DNA of 64,000 nucleotides from contig CAWHVV010000011.1 of NCBI GenBank assembly GCA_963832945.1, positions 85,712 to 149,711 of the forward strand, written 5' to 3'. A program made the translations under genes and the position numbers. Below are positions 35,508 through 43,197 of the stretch, piece after piece. The notes under the pieces were generated by a model. It was not told the DNA's origin, did no database searches, and saw nothing but the letters and a program-made list of their open reading frames with translations. The stretch is from JAFEDN01 sp963832945. GTDB lineage: Bacteria; Pseudomonadota; Gammaproteobacteria; Coxiellales; Coxiellaceae. Every line of letters starts with the position of its first letter. The stretch's first letter is position 1.

Positions 35508-37565
35508 CTACCGGCAAAGCGAGGATACCGGTTTTATATCATCCCGCATGACTTCGGCTTTCTGTTGAAATCCCTCGAATTGAAATTTGTACGGGTTATC
35601 CCTGGAACTGGCATGAAAAGTGCAACGTCCAATGAAATAGTTTAACAAAGTACAGATGCTGTTAACGGTCATACGATTTAATAAATCTAAATTGCCAGTC
35701 TGTTGACAAACAGTAATAAAATCGACAAGTTCTTTACACGTATCCAGGGTAGTTTTTGCTTCCTGTAAAACTTTTTCATTTGTCTCGGACAAAATAGGAC
35801 CAGGATTCTTAGCTAATTGAGATAAAACATTCTCTGGTTTGTCTTTAAATAAATTACAACCATCAAATGCCTTTATGAAGGTTTTCTGACAGGTTGGGCG
35901 CAGTGTTACTCCACCATCGCATAGAAGCTTAAGGAAATTAGATGAAGTCTGGTCAGAGGGGTTCCATAAATAGTATTTAAGGTTGTCAATGGTTCGAGAA
36001 ATTACACAGGCTGTACTCCACTTTTTGTTGTGATAAAACATGAGCAGCAAATTTAATTCCTGTGATTGTATCAGCCGAGATTTTAGCCTTAACAAATGAG
36101 TGGCAAACACTAATTGCTTATTATTATTTGCTTCAAGTGAAACAATAACCGACGAAGGCTGATGATCTGAATTATTTTTCTGTAATATGCTCAAATACTT
36201 TCCAAGCATATTTCTCCCTGTTTCTTGTGTCAGCATGGCGCTCAGGTTATCGGGTGTTATGGCAGTGGCTGTTGGCCAGCTTTTTTTAATGGTTTCTTCT
36301 ATCATTTCCCAGAAATGATTAGAATCTTTTGGGCAATCAGGATTATTCCGTAGAATTTCACTTTGAACTAAATTCAGCAATAACAATGAATCTATAATAA
36401 ACGGATGATTATTCCTTAACCCTTCTAATTTAGCAACGAAGAATTGGAACATATTGCCCCAGTCTATCGTGTACTCAAGGGTTACCTGAATCAGTCCCAG
36501 TGGAAAAACGGCTACGTCGGTTAATATCGTTTGTAAATTAGATTGATATGTTCGCAATAATTTGGATAAAGTAGTCAATAAAAATTTAAGGCTGTCATTT
36601 GCGTGGTTGTGGTTAAAAATGTTCCCTATCGCTATAAAGAGACCAGCAGGATCATTTACGCGTATCTGTCTATAATTAGCTATTGCATCATTTAATAGAC
36701 AATCCCTTATATTATTGTTTGCTGAGTTGGGTATACTCGCCAATACATCGTCAATATAAGAACCTGAGGGAAATTTACCCTTGATTTCAAGATCATACCA
36801 AGCACCTATATATTTAGACACAATATCTTTTGGTATTTTCGATAATTTTTCAATGAGTGGTATTCCGGCATCTCTAGCGCCATGATGAGACAAACCTGGA
36901 TTAGTGTGAAGTTCCGAAATGAGTTCAATAGATTGCAGATTTTTCTCAGTATATTTTCTCATTGTTGAGGAAAATGGACTTTGCGGTGACGGATTAAATA
37001 ATGAAGTTTTTTGTAACAAATTATGCAACAATTCCGGTAGTGAATCCTTTGCTAATATTTGTAATACGTCAGAGCAGGAGTAATGCGGCATTTGCAAAGC
37101 TTTAACAGCGATTATCATAGTCCCATGGTTTTTTTTGTTTGTATCCATAGAATGCAATATGCAGTTTACTGCCCGGCTGCCCATTTTCTCTATTAAATCA
37201 TAGAGCAATGGATCTTTAGGTTTATCTTTAAAATATTTTTCTAGCCACTCAAGAAGGGGTATTTTGTCTTGGGCCTCAGCGATGGGTGCAATTTTATCAT
37301 CAGAATGACTCGAATAGTCTTTATATTTCTCAAGCAAATCCGCAATTTTGGGTATAATCTTTGGGGGCAGTGAATTTTTCACTACCGTAAGGATATGACA
37401 TACCGTTTGGATGTCTGTATTCTCCAGGATTTCCTGTTTTGATTTCGTCGCTGCCTCAACCAGGCGCTTCAGCTTTTCAATAGGGAGCCATTGAACAAAT
37501 GTGTATTTATCTTCAGGTGTTTCATTTAACTCATTTACAAGAGATTGAAGAGTTTCTAATTTCAT
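35508..37565 (-). CDS. Large unknown protein, helix-rich, effector-like
   Basis: 685 aa without signal peptide or membrane helix. The sequence is rich in Leu, Asn, Lys and Ile and appears almost wholly alpha-helical (LKRLVEAATKSKQEILEN, LHSMDTNKKNHGTMIIAVKA, LLTTLSKLLRTYQSNLQTIL), as in HEAT-like solenoids, but I see no regular repeat or known motif. It stands alone between rlpA and the rpsF operon. Its A/T-richer codon use compared with the neighbours fits a transferred gene. An effector role is inference only. Confidence 0.6.
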   Translation of the reverse strand: MKLETLQSLVNELNETPEDKYTFVQWLPIEKLKRLVEAATKSKQEILENTDIQTVCHILTVVKNSLPPKIIPKIADLLEKYKDYSSHSDDKIAPIAEAQDKIPLLEWLEKYFKDKPKDPLLYDLIEKMGSRAVNCILHSMDTNKKNHGTMIIAVKALQMPHYSCSDVLQILAKDSLPELLHNLLQKTSLFNPSPQSPFSSTMRKYTEKNLQSIELISELHTNPGLSHHGARDAGIPLIEKLSKIPKDIVSKYIGAWYDLEIKGKFPSGSYIDDVLASIPNSANNNIRDCLLNDAIANYRQIRVNDPAGLFIAIGNIFNHNHANDSLKFLLTTLSKLLRTYQSNLQTILTDVAVFPLGLIQVTLEYTIDWGNMFQFFVAKLEGLRNNHPFIIDSLLLLNLVQSEILRNNPDCPKDSNHFWEMIEETIKKSWPTATAITPDNLSAMLTQETGRNMLGKYLSILQKNNSDHQPSSVIVSLEANNNKQLVFATHLLRLKSRLIQSQELNLLLMFYHNKKWSTACVISRTIDNLKYYLWNPSDQTSSNFLKLLCDGGVTLRPTCQKTFIKAFDGCNLFKDKPENVLSQLAKNPGPILSETNEKVLQEAKTTLDTCKELVDFITVCQQTGNLDLLNRMTVNSICTLLNYFIGRCTFHASSRDNPYKFQFEGFQQKAEVMRDDIKPVSSLCR

Positions 37566-37758
37566 TTTTTATGCCTCTATTCTATGTTTAGTGATATCTT
37601 CGAGAACGCCATAACACGGCATCGATTAAACCGGAGGGTACGAAAAATGTCAAGGTTGCTTTCTAACGTGATCCCGGGTAAAATCTCCGGGTTCCTAACC
37701 TTGCTTCGCCGATATCCGGCGGGGCTGTATTAAATACAACCAAAAGGATAACATTGCT

Positions 37759-38187
37759 ATGCGACATTATGAAATCGTATTTTTAGTCCATCCTGATTGT
37801 AGCGATCAGGTTCCGGGCATGCTTGAGCGCTACCAGTCCATGATTAAGGCCAGCAAAGGTCAGGTTCATCGTCTGGAAGATTGGGGCCGCCGTCAACTGG
37901 CTTATCCTATTAATAAAGTGCGTAAAGCACATTATGTTTTAATGAACATCGAGTGTGACAATGCGTTGTTGAGTGAACTGGAAAGCGCCTTCCGCTATAA
38001 CGACGCGGTACTTCGTAACATGATTATTAAACGGGATGCTGCTATTACCGAACCCTCACCGATGATGAAAGAGCAGGAATATAGCAGTCATCATCGCGGT
38101 CAACGCGCCTCGGGAGGTGACGATTTTGAAGCCATCGAAACTACCGAAGCTGAAGGCGAATTTGAATCAGAAGAAGAGAGGAGCTAA
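37759..38187 (+). CDS. rpsF: 30S ribosomal protein S6
   Basis: Small-subunit protein that pairs with S18 on 16S rRNA. Starts MRHYEIVFLVHPDCSDQVPG and contains GQVHRLEDWGRRQLAYPINK, the S6 signature. 142 aa; the acidic C-terminal tail (TTEAEGEFESEEERS) is typical of gammaproteobacteria. An AAAGGAT ribosome site precedes the ATG. First gene of the rpsF-rpsR-rplI-dnaB-alr run. The leader 37657-37700 has G/C-rich inverted repeats that could be an autoregulatory site, unproven. Confidence 0.95.
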   Translation: MRHYEIVFLVHPDCSDQVPGMLERYQSMIKASKGQVHRLEDWGRRQLAYPINKVRKAHYVLMNIECDNALLSELESAFRYNDAVLRNMIIKRDAAITEPSPMMKEQEYSSHHRGQRASGGDDFEAIETTEAEGEFESEEERS

Positions 38188-38189
38188 TC

Positions 38190-38423
38190 ATGGCTAATTA
38201 TTTCCGCCGCAAAAAATTCGCATCCCCATCCGATGCCACCGACAATACCAATGAGATTGATTACAAAAACCTGCGGGTTTTAAGAGAATACGTCATGGAC
38301 TCAGGCCGAATCGTTCCCAGCCGTATCACTGGCCGCAAGGCGCGTGACCAGCGGCGCCTCGCGAAAGAAATTAAGCGTGCACGGTTTTTGGCCTTATTGG
38401 CGTATTGCGATACTCATCAGTAG
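38190..38423 (+). CDS. rpsR: 30S ribosomal protein S18
   Basis: 77 aa. Contains EIDYKNLRVLREYVMDSGRI and PSRITGRKARDQRRLAKEIK, the S18 signature, and an FRRKKF start. GGAG lies before the ATG. It is two bases after rpsF; priB is absent between them, unlike E. coli. Confidence 0.96.
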   Translation: MANYFRRKKFASPSDATDNTNEIDYKNLRVLREYVMDSGRIVPSRITGRKARDQRRLAKEIKRARFLALLAYCDTHQ

Positions 38424-39341
38424 TTGAGTCGTGTGCGTAAATTAGGAACGTATCTTTTAGCGAACCCTATCCACGCCATGGCCGCGGCATTAATTTGTGC
38501 GATATTGCCGCTGATCTCAATACCGGGCGGTTTTCTGGCCGCCATCCTGATCGGCTTTGTCACTTTATGCCGTGGATACAAAGCCGGTTTGCAGGTAATG
38601 ATCGGGGTAGCCATCCCGGTGGTGATTATCGCCGTCTGGAAACAGACCCTGTTATTCGATGTGGTTTTACTGCGTTGCATTCTGGTGTGGGTGCTGGCCC
38701 TGATTTTACGGAGTACGGTATCCTGGCGCTTAACACTGGAAACCATGACGATATTGGGTATTCTAACAGTACTGGGATTTCATCTGGTACTGGAAGATGT
38801 TCCCGGCTGGTGGTCTGTCACCTTGCAGCGGTATCAGGCTTTCTTAAGCTCCATACTGGCGGGGCAGGTGACGGAAGAGCGGGTGCGCGAGATGATCACT
38901 CAAATCATCCCCATCGCTACCGGTTTATTTACCGCGCTGATGTTGCTGGGGGCATTTTGCGAGCTATTGCTGGCGCGATGGTGGCAGGCGGCACTGTTTC
39001 GTCCGGGTGGGCTGGCTAAAGAATTTATAGAAATTCGCGCCGGATTAATTTTGGCGGGTATATTGACCATAACTGTGGTGACTGCCCTGTTTGGAGTGGG
39101 TTTTGCCATAGATCTGTTGCCGGTGGTCGTTTTGCCGCTAACGGTCAGCGGGTTAAGTTTGTTGCATAAATGGGTACGTTATAATAAAAAAATAGTGTAT
39201 TTATTAGTGGTGGTTTACATTGGTTTGATCTTTTTACCCATGGTGCTTATCATGGTGTTAGCACTGGCAGGATACGTGGATAGCGGATACGATTTCCGCA
39301 AGCGTTATTTTACCAATCATTTACCTAAAAAGGGGGTTTAG
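38424..39341 (+). CDS. Polytopic membrane protein (DUF2232-like), between rpsR and rplI
   Basis: 305 aa with about eight hydrophobic segments, from AMAAALICAILPLISIPGGF to YLLVVVYIGLIFLPMVLIMV. The likely start is TTG at 38424, directly after the rpsR stop. Genes of this kind at this exact place, between S18 and L9, are known in many gammaproteobacteria; function unknown. Placement suggests co-transcription with the ribosomal genes. Confidence 0.75.
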   Translation: MSRVRKLGTYLLANPIHAMAAALICAILPLISIPGGFLAAILIGFVTLCRGYKAGLQVMIGVAIPVVIIAVWKQTLLFDVVLLRCILVWVLALILRSTVSWRLTLETMTILGILTVLGFHLVLEDVPGWWSVTLQRYQAFLSSILAGQVTEERVREMITQIIPIATGLFTALMLLGAFCELLLARWWQAALFRPGGLAKEFIEIRAGLILAGILTITVVTALFGVGFAIDLLPVVVLPLTVSGLSLLHKWVRYNKKIVYLLVVVYIGLIFLPMVLIMVLALAGYVDSGYDFRKRYFTNHLPKKGV

Positions 39342-39343
39342 AA

Positions 39344-39799
39344 ATGCGAGTTATTTTACAACAAGAAGTAGTGAATCTGGGCAAAGTGGGCGATCAGGTT
39401 TCGGTGAAACCGGGATTTGGCCGTAATTATTTACTCCCCCAGGGTCTGGCGAAGCTGGCCACGGCTAAAAACATTTCGGACTTTGAGGCCCATCGCGCAG
39501 AGCTGGAAAAAGCGGCTGAAAAGGTATTGGCAGAGGCTAAACATCGCGCCGACAAACTGGCCGAACTGGAAATTGTCATCACAGCCCAGGCAGGAGATGA
39601 GGGTAAGCTTTTCGGTTCCGTAGGCCCACGGGATATCGCTGACGCCATCGTCGAAAAAGGTGTTCAGGTCGAGAAGCGGGAAGTGATTATGCCGGAAGGC
39701 CCCCTTCGTCAAACCGGCGAATTTACCGTCACTCTAAAGTTGCACGGTGCATTGAATGTACCGGTTAAAGTGAAAATAGTGGGTGAAGCCCGTACTTAA
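39344..39799 (+). CDS. rplI: 50S ribosomal protein L9
   Basis: 151 aa. Starts MRVILQQEVVNLGKVGDQVS and has the L9 signature GFGRNYLLPQGLAKLAT. A long central helix links two RNA-binding domains; the C-terminal domain includes GKLFGSVGPRDIADAI. Intact, two bases after the membrane-protein gene. Confidence 0.97.
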   Translation: MRVILQQEVVNLGKVGDQVSVKPGFGRNYLLPQGLAKLATAKNISDFEAHRAELEKAAEKVLAEAKHRADKLAELEIVITAQAGDEGKLFGSVGPRDIADAIVEKGVQVEKREVIMPEGPLRQTGEFTVTLKLHGALNVPVKVKIVGEART

Positions 39800-39849
39800 T
39801 CAGGTTCTGGCGCCCTCCCCACCCACCAGACCCCCATGGATTAATTAGG

Positions 39850-41868
39850 ATGTCGGCTCAATCCATTGCCCCCCGCACGCCAAAAATGCCTCCGCACTCG
39901 CAGGAGGCGGAACAGGCAGTTTTAGGCGCACTGATGATTGATCATCGCGCCTGGGACCGTATTTCCGACCGGTTAATCAGCAAGGATTTTTATCGTCATG
40001 ACCATCAGCTAATTTTCCAGGCCATGACGGAGCTGGCCGAAAGAAGTCAACCTTTTGACGTAGTGACAGTCGCCGATAGTCTTAAAATGCGTCAACAGCT
40101 GGAAACGGCGGGAGGCGAAGGTTATTTATTTGAACTTGCACAGAATACGCCAACTGCGGCGAATGTGGTGGCTTATGCAGACATTGTGCGCGAAAGAGCT
40201 ATCCTGCGACAACTGATCAGTGTCGGCACAGATATGGTTGAAAAAGCTTACCAGGTGTCGGGGCAGGAGAGTAAGGACCTGCTGGACGCTGCCGAACAGC
40301 AGGTATTCCAGATTGCCGAGCAACACACCCGGGAAAGCGGCCCGGTTAATATCAGCACTCTGCTGGCGCGAACGACGGAACGTATTGACGAGCTTTATCG
40401 CAGCGGCAATACTTTAACGGGTGTTTCCAGCGGCTTTACGGACCTTGACCGCATGACAGCCGGGTTACAAAAAGGCGATTTAATCATTATCGCCGGACGG
40501 CCATCCATGGGTAAAACCAGTTTTGCCATGAACATCGCCGAAAACGTGGCCATTAAATCCCAAAAACCGGTGCTTATATTCAGTATGGAAATGCCGGGCG
40601 AATCATTAACCATGCGCATGTTATCGTCATTAAGCAGGGTGGAATTAAGTAAGGTTTTAACAGGAAAGTTGAGCGATGAAGACTGGCCGCGCATCTCTTC
40701 CTCCGTGGGTATATTGGCGGAAACATCGCTTTACATCGACGACACCGCCGCGCTGACGCCCAGCGATCTGCGTTCACGCGCCAGGCGCATTGCCCGCGAA
40801 CATAATGGTTTGGGATTGATCGTGGTGGATTATCTACAACTTATGAGAGTGCCCGGCAACAAAGAAAACCGCACCAATGAAATTTCTGAAATTTCCCGCT
40901 CACTCAAAATATTAGCCAAAGAACTCAACGTCCCGGTGATCGCCCTCTCCCAATTAAACAGAGGATTAGAACAGCGCAGCGACCGCCGTCCCGTCATGTC
41001 CGACTTGCGCGAGTGCGTCCCCGGGAATACTTTGGTTATGTTAGCAGATGGTCGACGTGCACCCATTCAGGAATTGGTCAATCAAACTCCCGAAGTACTC
41101 ACTATTAATCCGCAAGGAAAAATTATTTCAGCCCGCAGTGATAAAGTATGGTGCGTAGGTAAAAAACCTGTTTTTACCGTACATCTGGCCAGCGGCCGTA
41201 CCATTCAGGGCACCGCTCAACATCGATTATTTGGCCCCAACGACTGGAAAATGATTGGCGATTTAAAAATAGGAGACCGATTAGCGATTGCCCATTGCCT
41301 CCCGGAACCCAACAAAATGGAGGAATGGTCTGATGACCGTTTAGCCCTATTAGGCCAAATGATTGGCGATGGCAGTTATTTATCTCATCAGCCTATGCGA
41401 TATACCACCTGCTCTGAGGAGAATAGTGAAATTGTTGCAAAGGTGGCCTGTGAAGAGTTCGGTGCTATTTCACGGGAGTTATTAAGCGAATATGCTGAAC
41501 TTCTGAATGATGATATTTTGCGTATGCACTGCAACAGTGATTTATTTTGGGATCGGGTGGTAGCCATAGAACCGGCTGGAGAAATGGAGGTTTATGATTT
41601 AACAGTGCCTGAAACGGCGGTCTGGTTAGCGAATGGTGGGGTTGTTAGTCATAATTCGGGCGCGATAGAGCAGGATGCGGACTTGATTGCGTTTATTTAT
41701 CGCGATGAAGTTTATGATGAAAATAGTAAAGATAAAGGCATCGCAGAAATTATTATTCGTAAGCAGCGTAATGGGCCGATCGGGGATTTTAAAGTCACTT
41801 TTATCGGTCATCTCACCAAATTCGAGAATTATATCGCCATGGAACGGCTGGAAGGGAGTTTTGTTTGA
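39850..41868 (+). CDS. dnaB: Replicative DNA helicase DnaB containing an intein
   Basis: Hexameric helicase of the replication fork. 672 aa as translated, about 458 aa after removal of a 214-aa intein. N-terminal primase-interaction domain (PPHSQEAEQAVLGALMIDHR), P-loop IIAGRPSMGKTSFAMNIAEN, Walker B GLIVVDYLQLM, and LSQLNRGLEQRSDRRPVMSD. The host sequence is split between LRE and SGAIEQDADLIAFIYRD, in the DNA-contact loop of the RecA-like domain. All host motifs are intact, so activity should depend on splicing. Conserved position between rplI and alr. Confidence 0.95.
   Translation: MSAQSIAPRTPKMPPHSQEAEQAVLGALMIDHRAWDRISDRLISKDFYRHDHQLIFQAMTELAERSQPFDVVTVADSLKMRQQLETAGGEGYLFELAQNTPTAANVVAYADIVRERAILRQLISVGTDMVEKAYQVSGQESKDLLDAAEQQVFQIAEQHTRESGPVNISTLLARTTERIDELYRSGNTLTGVSSGFTDLDRMTAGLQKGDLIIIAGRPSMGKTSFAMNIAENVAIKSQKPVLIFSMEMPGESLTMRMLSSLSRVELSKVLTGKLSDEDWPRISSSVGILAETSLYIDDTAALTPSDLRSRARRIAREHNGLGLIVVDYLQLMRVPGNKENRTNEISEISRSLKILAKELNVPVIALSQLNRGLEQRSDRRPVMSDLRECVPGNTLVMLADGRRAPIQELVNQTPEVLTINPQGKIISARSDKVWCVGKKPVFTVHLASGRTIQGTAQHRLFGPNDWKMIGDLKIGDRLAIAHCLPEPNKMEEWSDDRLALLGQMIGDGSYLSHQPMRYTTCSEENSEIVAKVACEEFGAISRELLSEYAELLNDDILRMHCNSDLFWDRVVAIEPAGEMEVYDLTVPETAVWLANGGVVSHNSGAIEQDADLIAFIYRDEVYDENSKDKGIAEIIIRKQRNGPIGDFKVTFIGHLTKFENYIAMERLEGSFV
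41014..41655 (+). mobile_element. DnaB intein, 214 aa, with vestigial homing endonuclease
   Basis: Splicing blocks: Cys1 in CVPGNTLVMLADGRR, block B GTAQHRLFG with its Thr and His, block F VVAIEPAGEMEVYDLTV, block G NGGVVSHN followed by Ser+1 of the host. Between blocks B and F one LAGLIDADG-like motif remains (LLGQMIGDGSYL) but the second and most of the domain are missing, so homing is probably lost while splicing is kept. It is a single in-frame insert at residues 389-602 of the precursor. Confidence 0.93.
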
Positions 41869-42947
41869 GCGGCGGAGTTTGTGTTGCGCACATCGATTTA
41901 TCCGCCTTACGGCATAATTTAGCGCGGGTCAGGGCGCTTGCCGGCTCCCGGTCCATTCTGGCGATGGTGAAAGCGGATGGATACGGTCACGGCCTTTTGC
42001 CGGTTACCCGGACCCTTGAGGAGGCCGACGCTCTTGGCGTCGCCGCATTCGAGGAAGCGATCATACTGCGGAAAGGTGGCATTACCCAACCGATTATTGT
42101 GATGTCCCGTTTTTACCACGTTGATCACATTGCTTTGTGCCGGCAATATCAATTGGGTGTGGTGGTTAATCAGCCGTATCAGATTGAAATGCTTGAAAAA
42201 AACCCGGTGTCCTCCCCCCTGACAGTCTGGTTAAAAACAGAAACCGGTATGAACCGGCTGGGTTTATCCGCAGAGGAGTTTATCGACGCGCGACGGCGTT
42301 TGGGGCAGTTGCCATGGGTTCATCAACCCATCGGGGTGATGATGCATTTCGCCTGCGCCGATATTCCTGATCATCCTCTCAATGCCGTGCAAATGGATAC
42401 ATTCCGAAATCTCACCCGCGATTTTCCCGGTCCCAAAAGCATGGCCAATTCCGCAGCGATTTTGTCCAACCCGGAAACGTTATGCGACTGGGTACGGCCC
42501 GGAATTATGCTCTACGGCGCGTCGCCTTTTAAAAATCAGACCGGTGAGCAATGCGGATTGCGTCCGGTGATGACTTTGACTTCCCGTTTAATTGCCGTGC
42601 GGAAGCTTCGGCCCGGGGATATCGTCGGCTATGGAGCCGCCTGGCAATGTCCTGTGGAAATGCCGGCAGGGGTGGTGGCGATAGGTTACGGCGATGGTTA
42701 TCCCCGTCACGCCCGCAACGGCACACCGGTGCTGGTTAACGGCGTAATTTGTCCGCTGATCGGCAGGGTATCCATGGATATGATCGTGGTAGACTTACGC
42801 CCCGTCCCGGATGCCAAAGTGAATGATCCTGTGGTTTTATGGGGCAAAGGTTTGCCGGTAGAATGGGTCGCTGACTGCGCGGAAACTATTTCTTATGAAT
42901 TATTCTGTCAGGTCACCAGACGGGTAGAGTTTGTAGCCCATGAATGA
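41865..42947 (+). CDS. alr: Alanine racemase
   Basis: Pyridoxal-phosphate enzyme that makes D-alanine for peptidoglycan. TTG start at 41865 overlapping the dnaB stop. The lysine binding the cofactor is in LAMVKADGYGHGLLPV; GYGDGYPRHARNGTPV and RVSMDMIVVDL carry the C-terminal catalytic Tyr region. 360 aa, normal. The dnaB-alr pairing is conserved. The TTG choice is forced, since no ATG/GTG precedes the conserved IDLSALRHN. Confidence 0.94.
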   Translation: MSGGVCVAHIDLSALRHNLARVRALAGSRSILAMVKADGYGHGLLPVTRTLEEADALGVAAFEEAIILRKGGITQPIIVMSRFYHVDHIALCRQYQLGVVVNQPYQIEMLEKNPVSSPLTVWLKTETGMNRLGLSAEEFIDARRRLGQLPWVHQPIGVMMHFACADIPDHPLNAVQMDTFRNLTRDFPGPKSMANSAAILSNPETLCDWVRPGIMLYGASPFKNQTGEQCGLRPVMTLTSRLIAVRKLRPGDIVGYGAAWQCPVEMPAGVVAIGYGDGYPRHARNGTPVLVNGVICPLIGRVSMDMIVVDLRPVPDAKVNDPVVLWGKGLPVEWVADCAETISYELFCQVTRRVEFVAHE

Positions 42948-43197
42948 TGATGATTACGCAAGAAAAATTAACTGGAAATGCCGCCGCGGAATGCTTGAAC
43001 TGGATTTAATTTTCCGGAAATTTTTTGAGAAAACATTTCCCGGCCTGTCTCCCGGTGAGCAGCAAATATTCGCAGAATTTCTGGATGAATTCGACCCGGT
43101 CCTTGCCGACTGGATTTTCGGCAAACATCCGCCTGCCGATGATCGCTTCGATAATATCGTGAAACGAATGAGAAATATTGTCAGCGGGCATGATTAA
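42940..43197 (+). CDS. sdhE: FAD assembly factor SdhE
   Basis: 85-aa helical protein that promotes covalent flavinylation of succinate dehydrogenase. It carries the diagnostic RGM(x)ELD motif (CRRGMLELDLIFRKFFEK) and FLDEFDPVLADWIFGK. It overlaps the end of alr by eight bases. Its stop overlaps by a few bases, tail to tail, with the stop of the minus-strand gene that follows. Confidence 0.9.
   Translation: MNDDDYARKINWKCRRGMLELDLIFRKFFEKTFPGLSPGEQQIFAEFLDEFDPVLADWIFGKHPPADDRFDNIVKRMRNIVSGHD

Noticed and set aside
37657..37700. S6:S18-type autoregulatory RNA motif in the rpsF leader
   Set aside because: G/C-rich inverted repeats are present, but I could not align the conserved bulge with confidence.
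38495..39019. 174-codon plus-strand frame
   Set aside because: It overlaps the membrane-protein gene in another frame; composition and start are unsupported.
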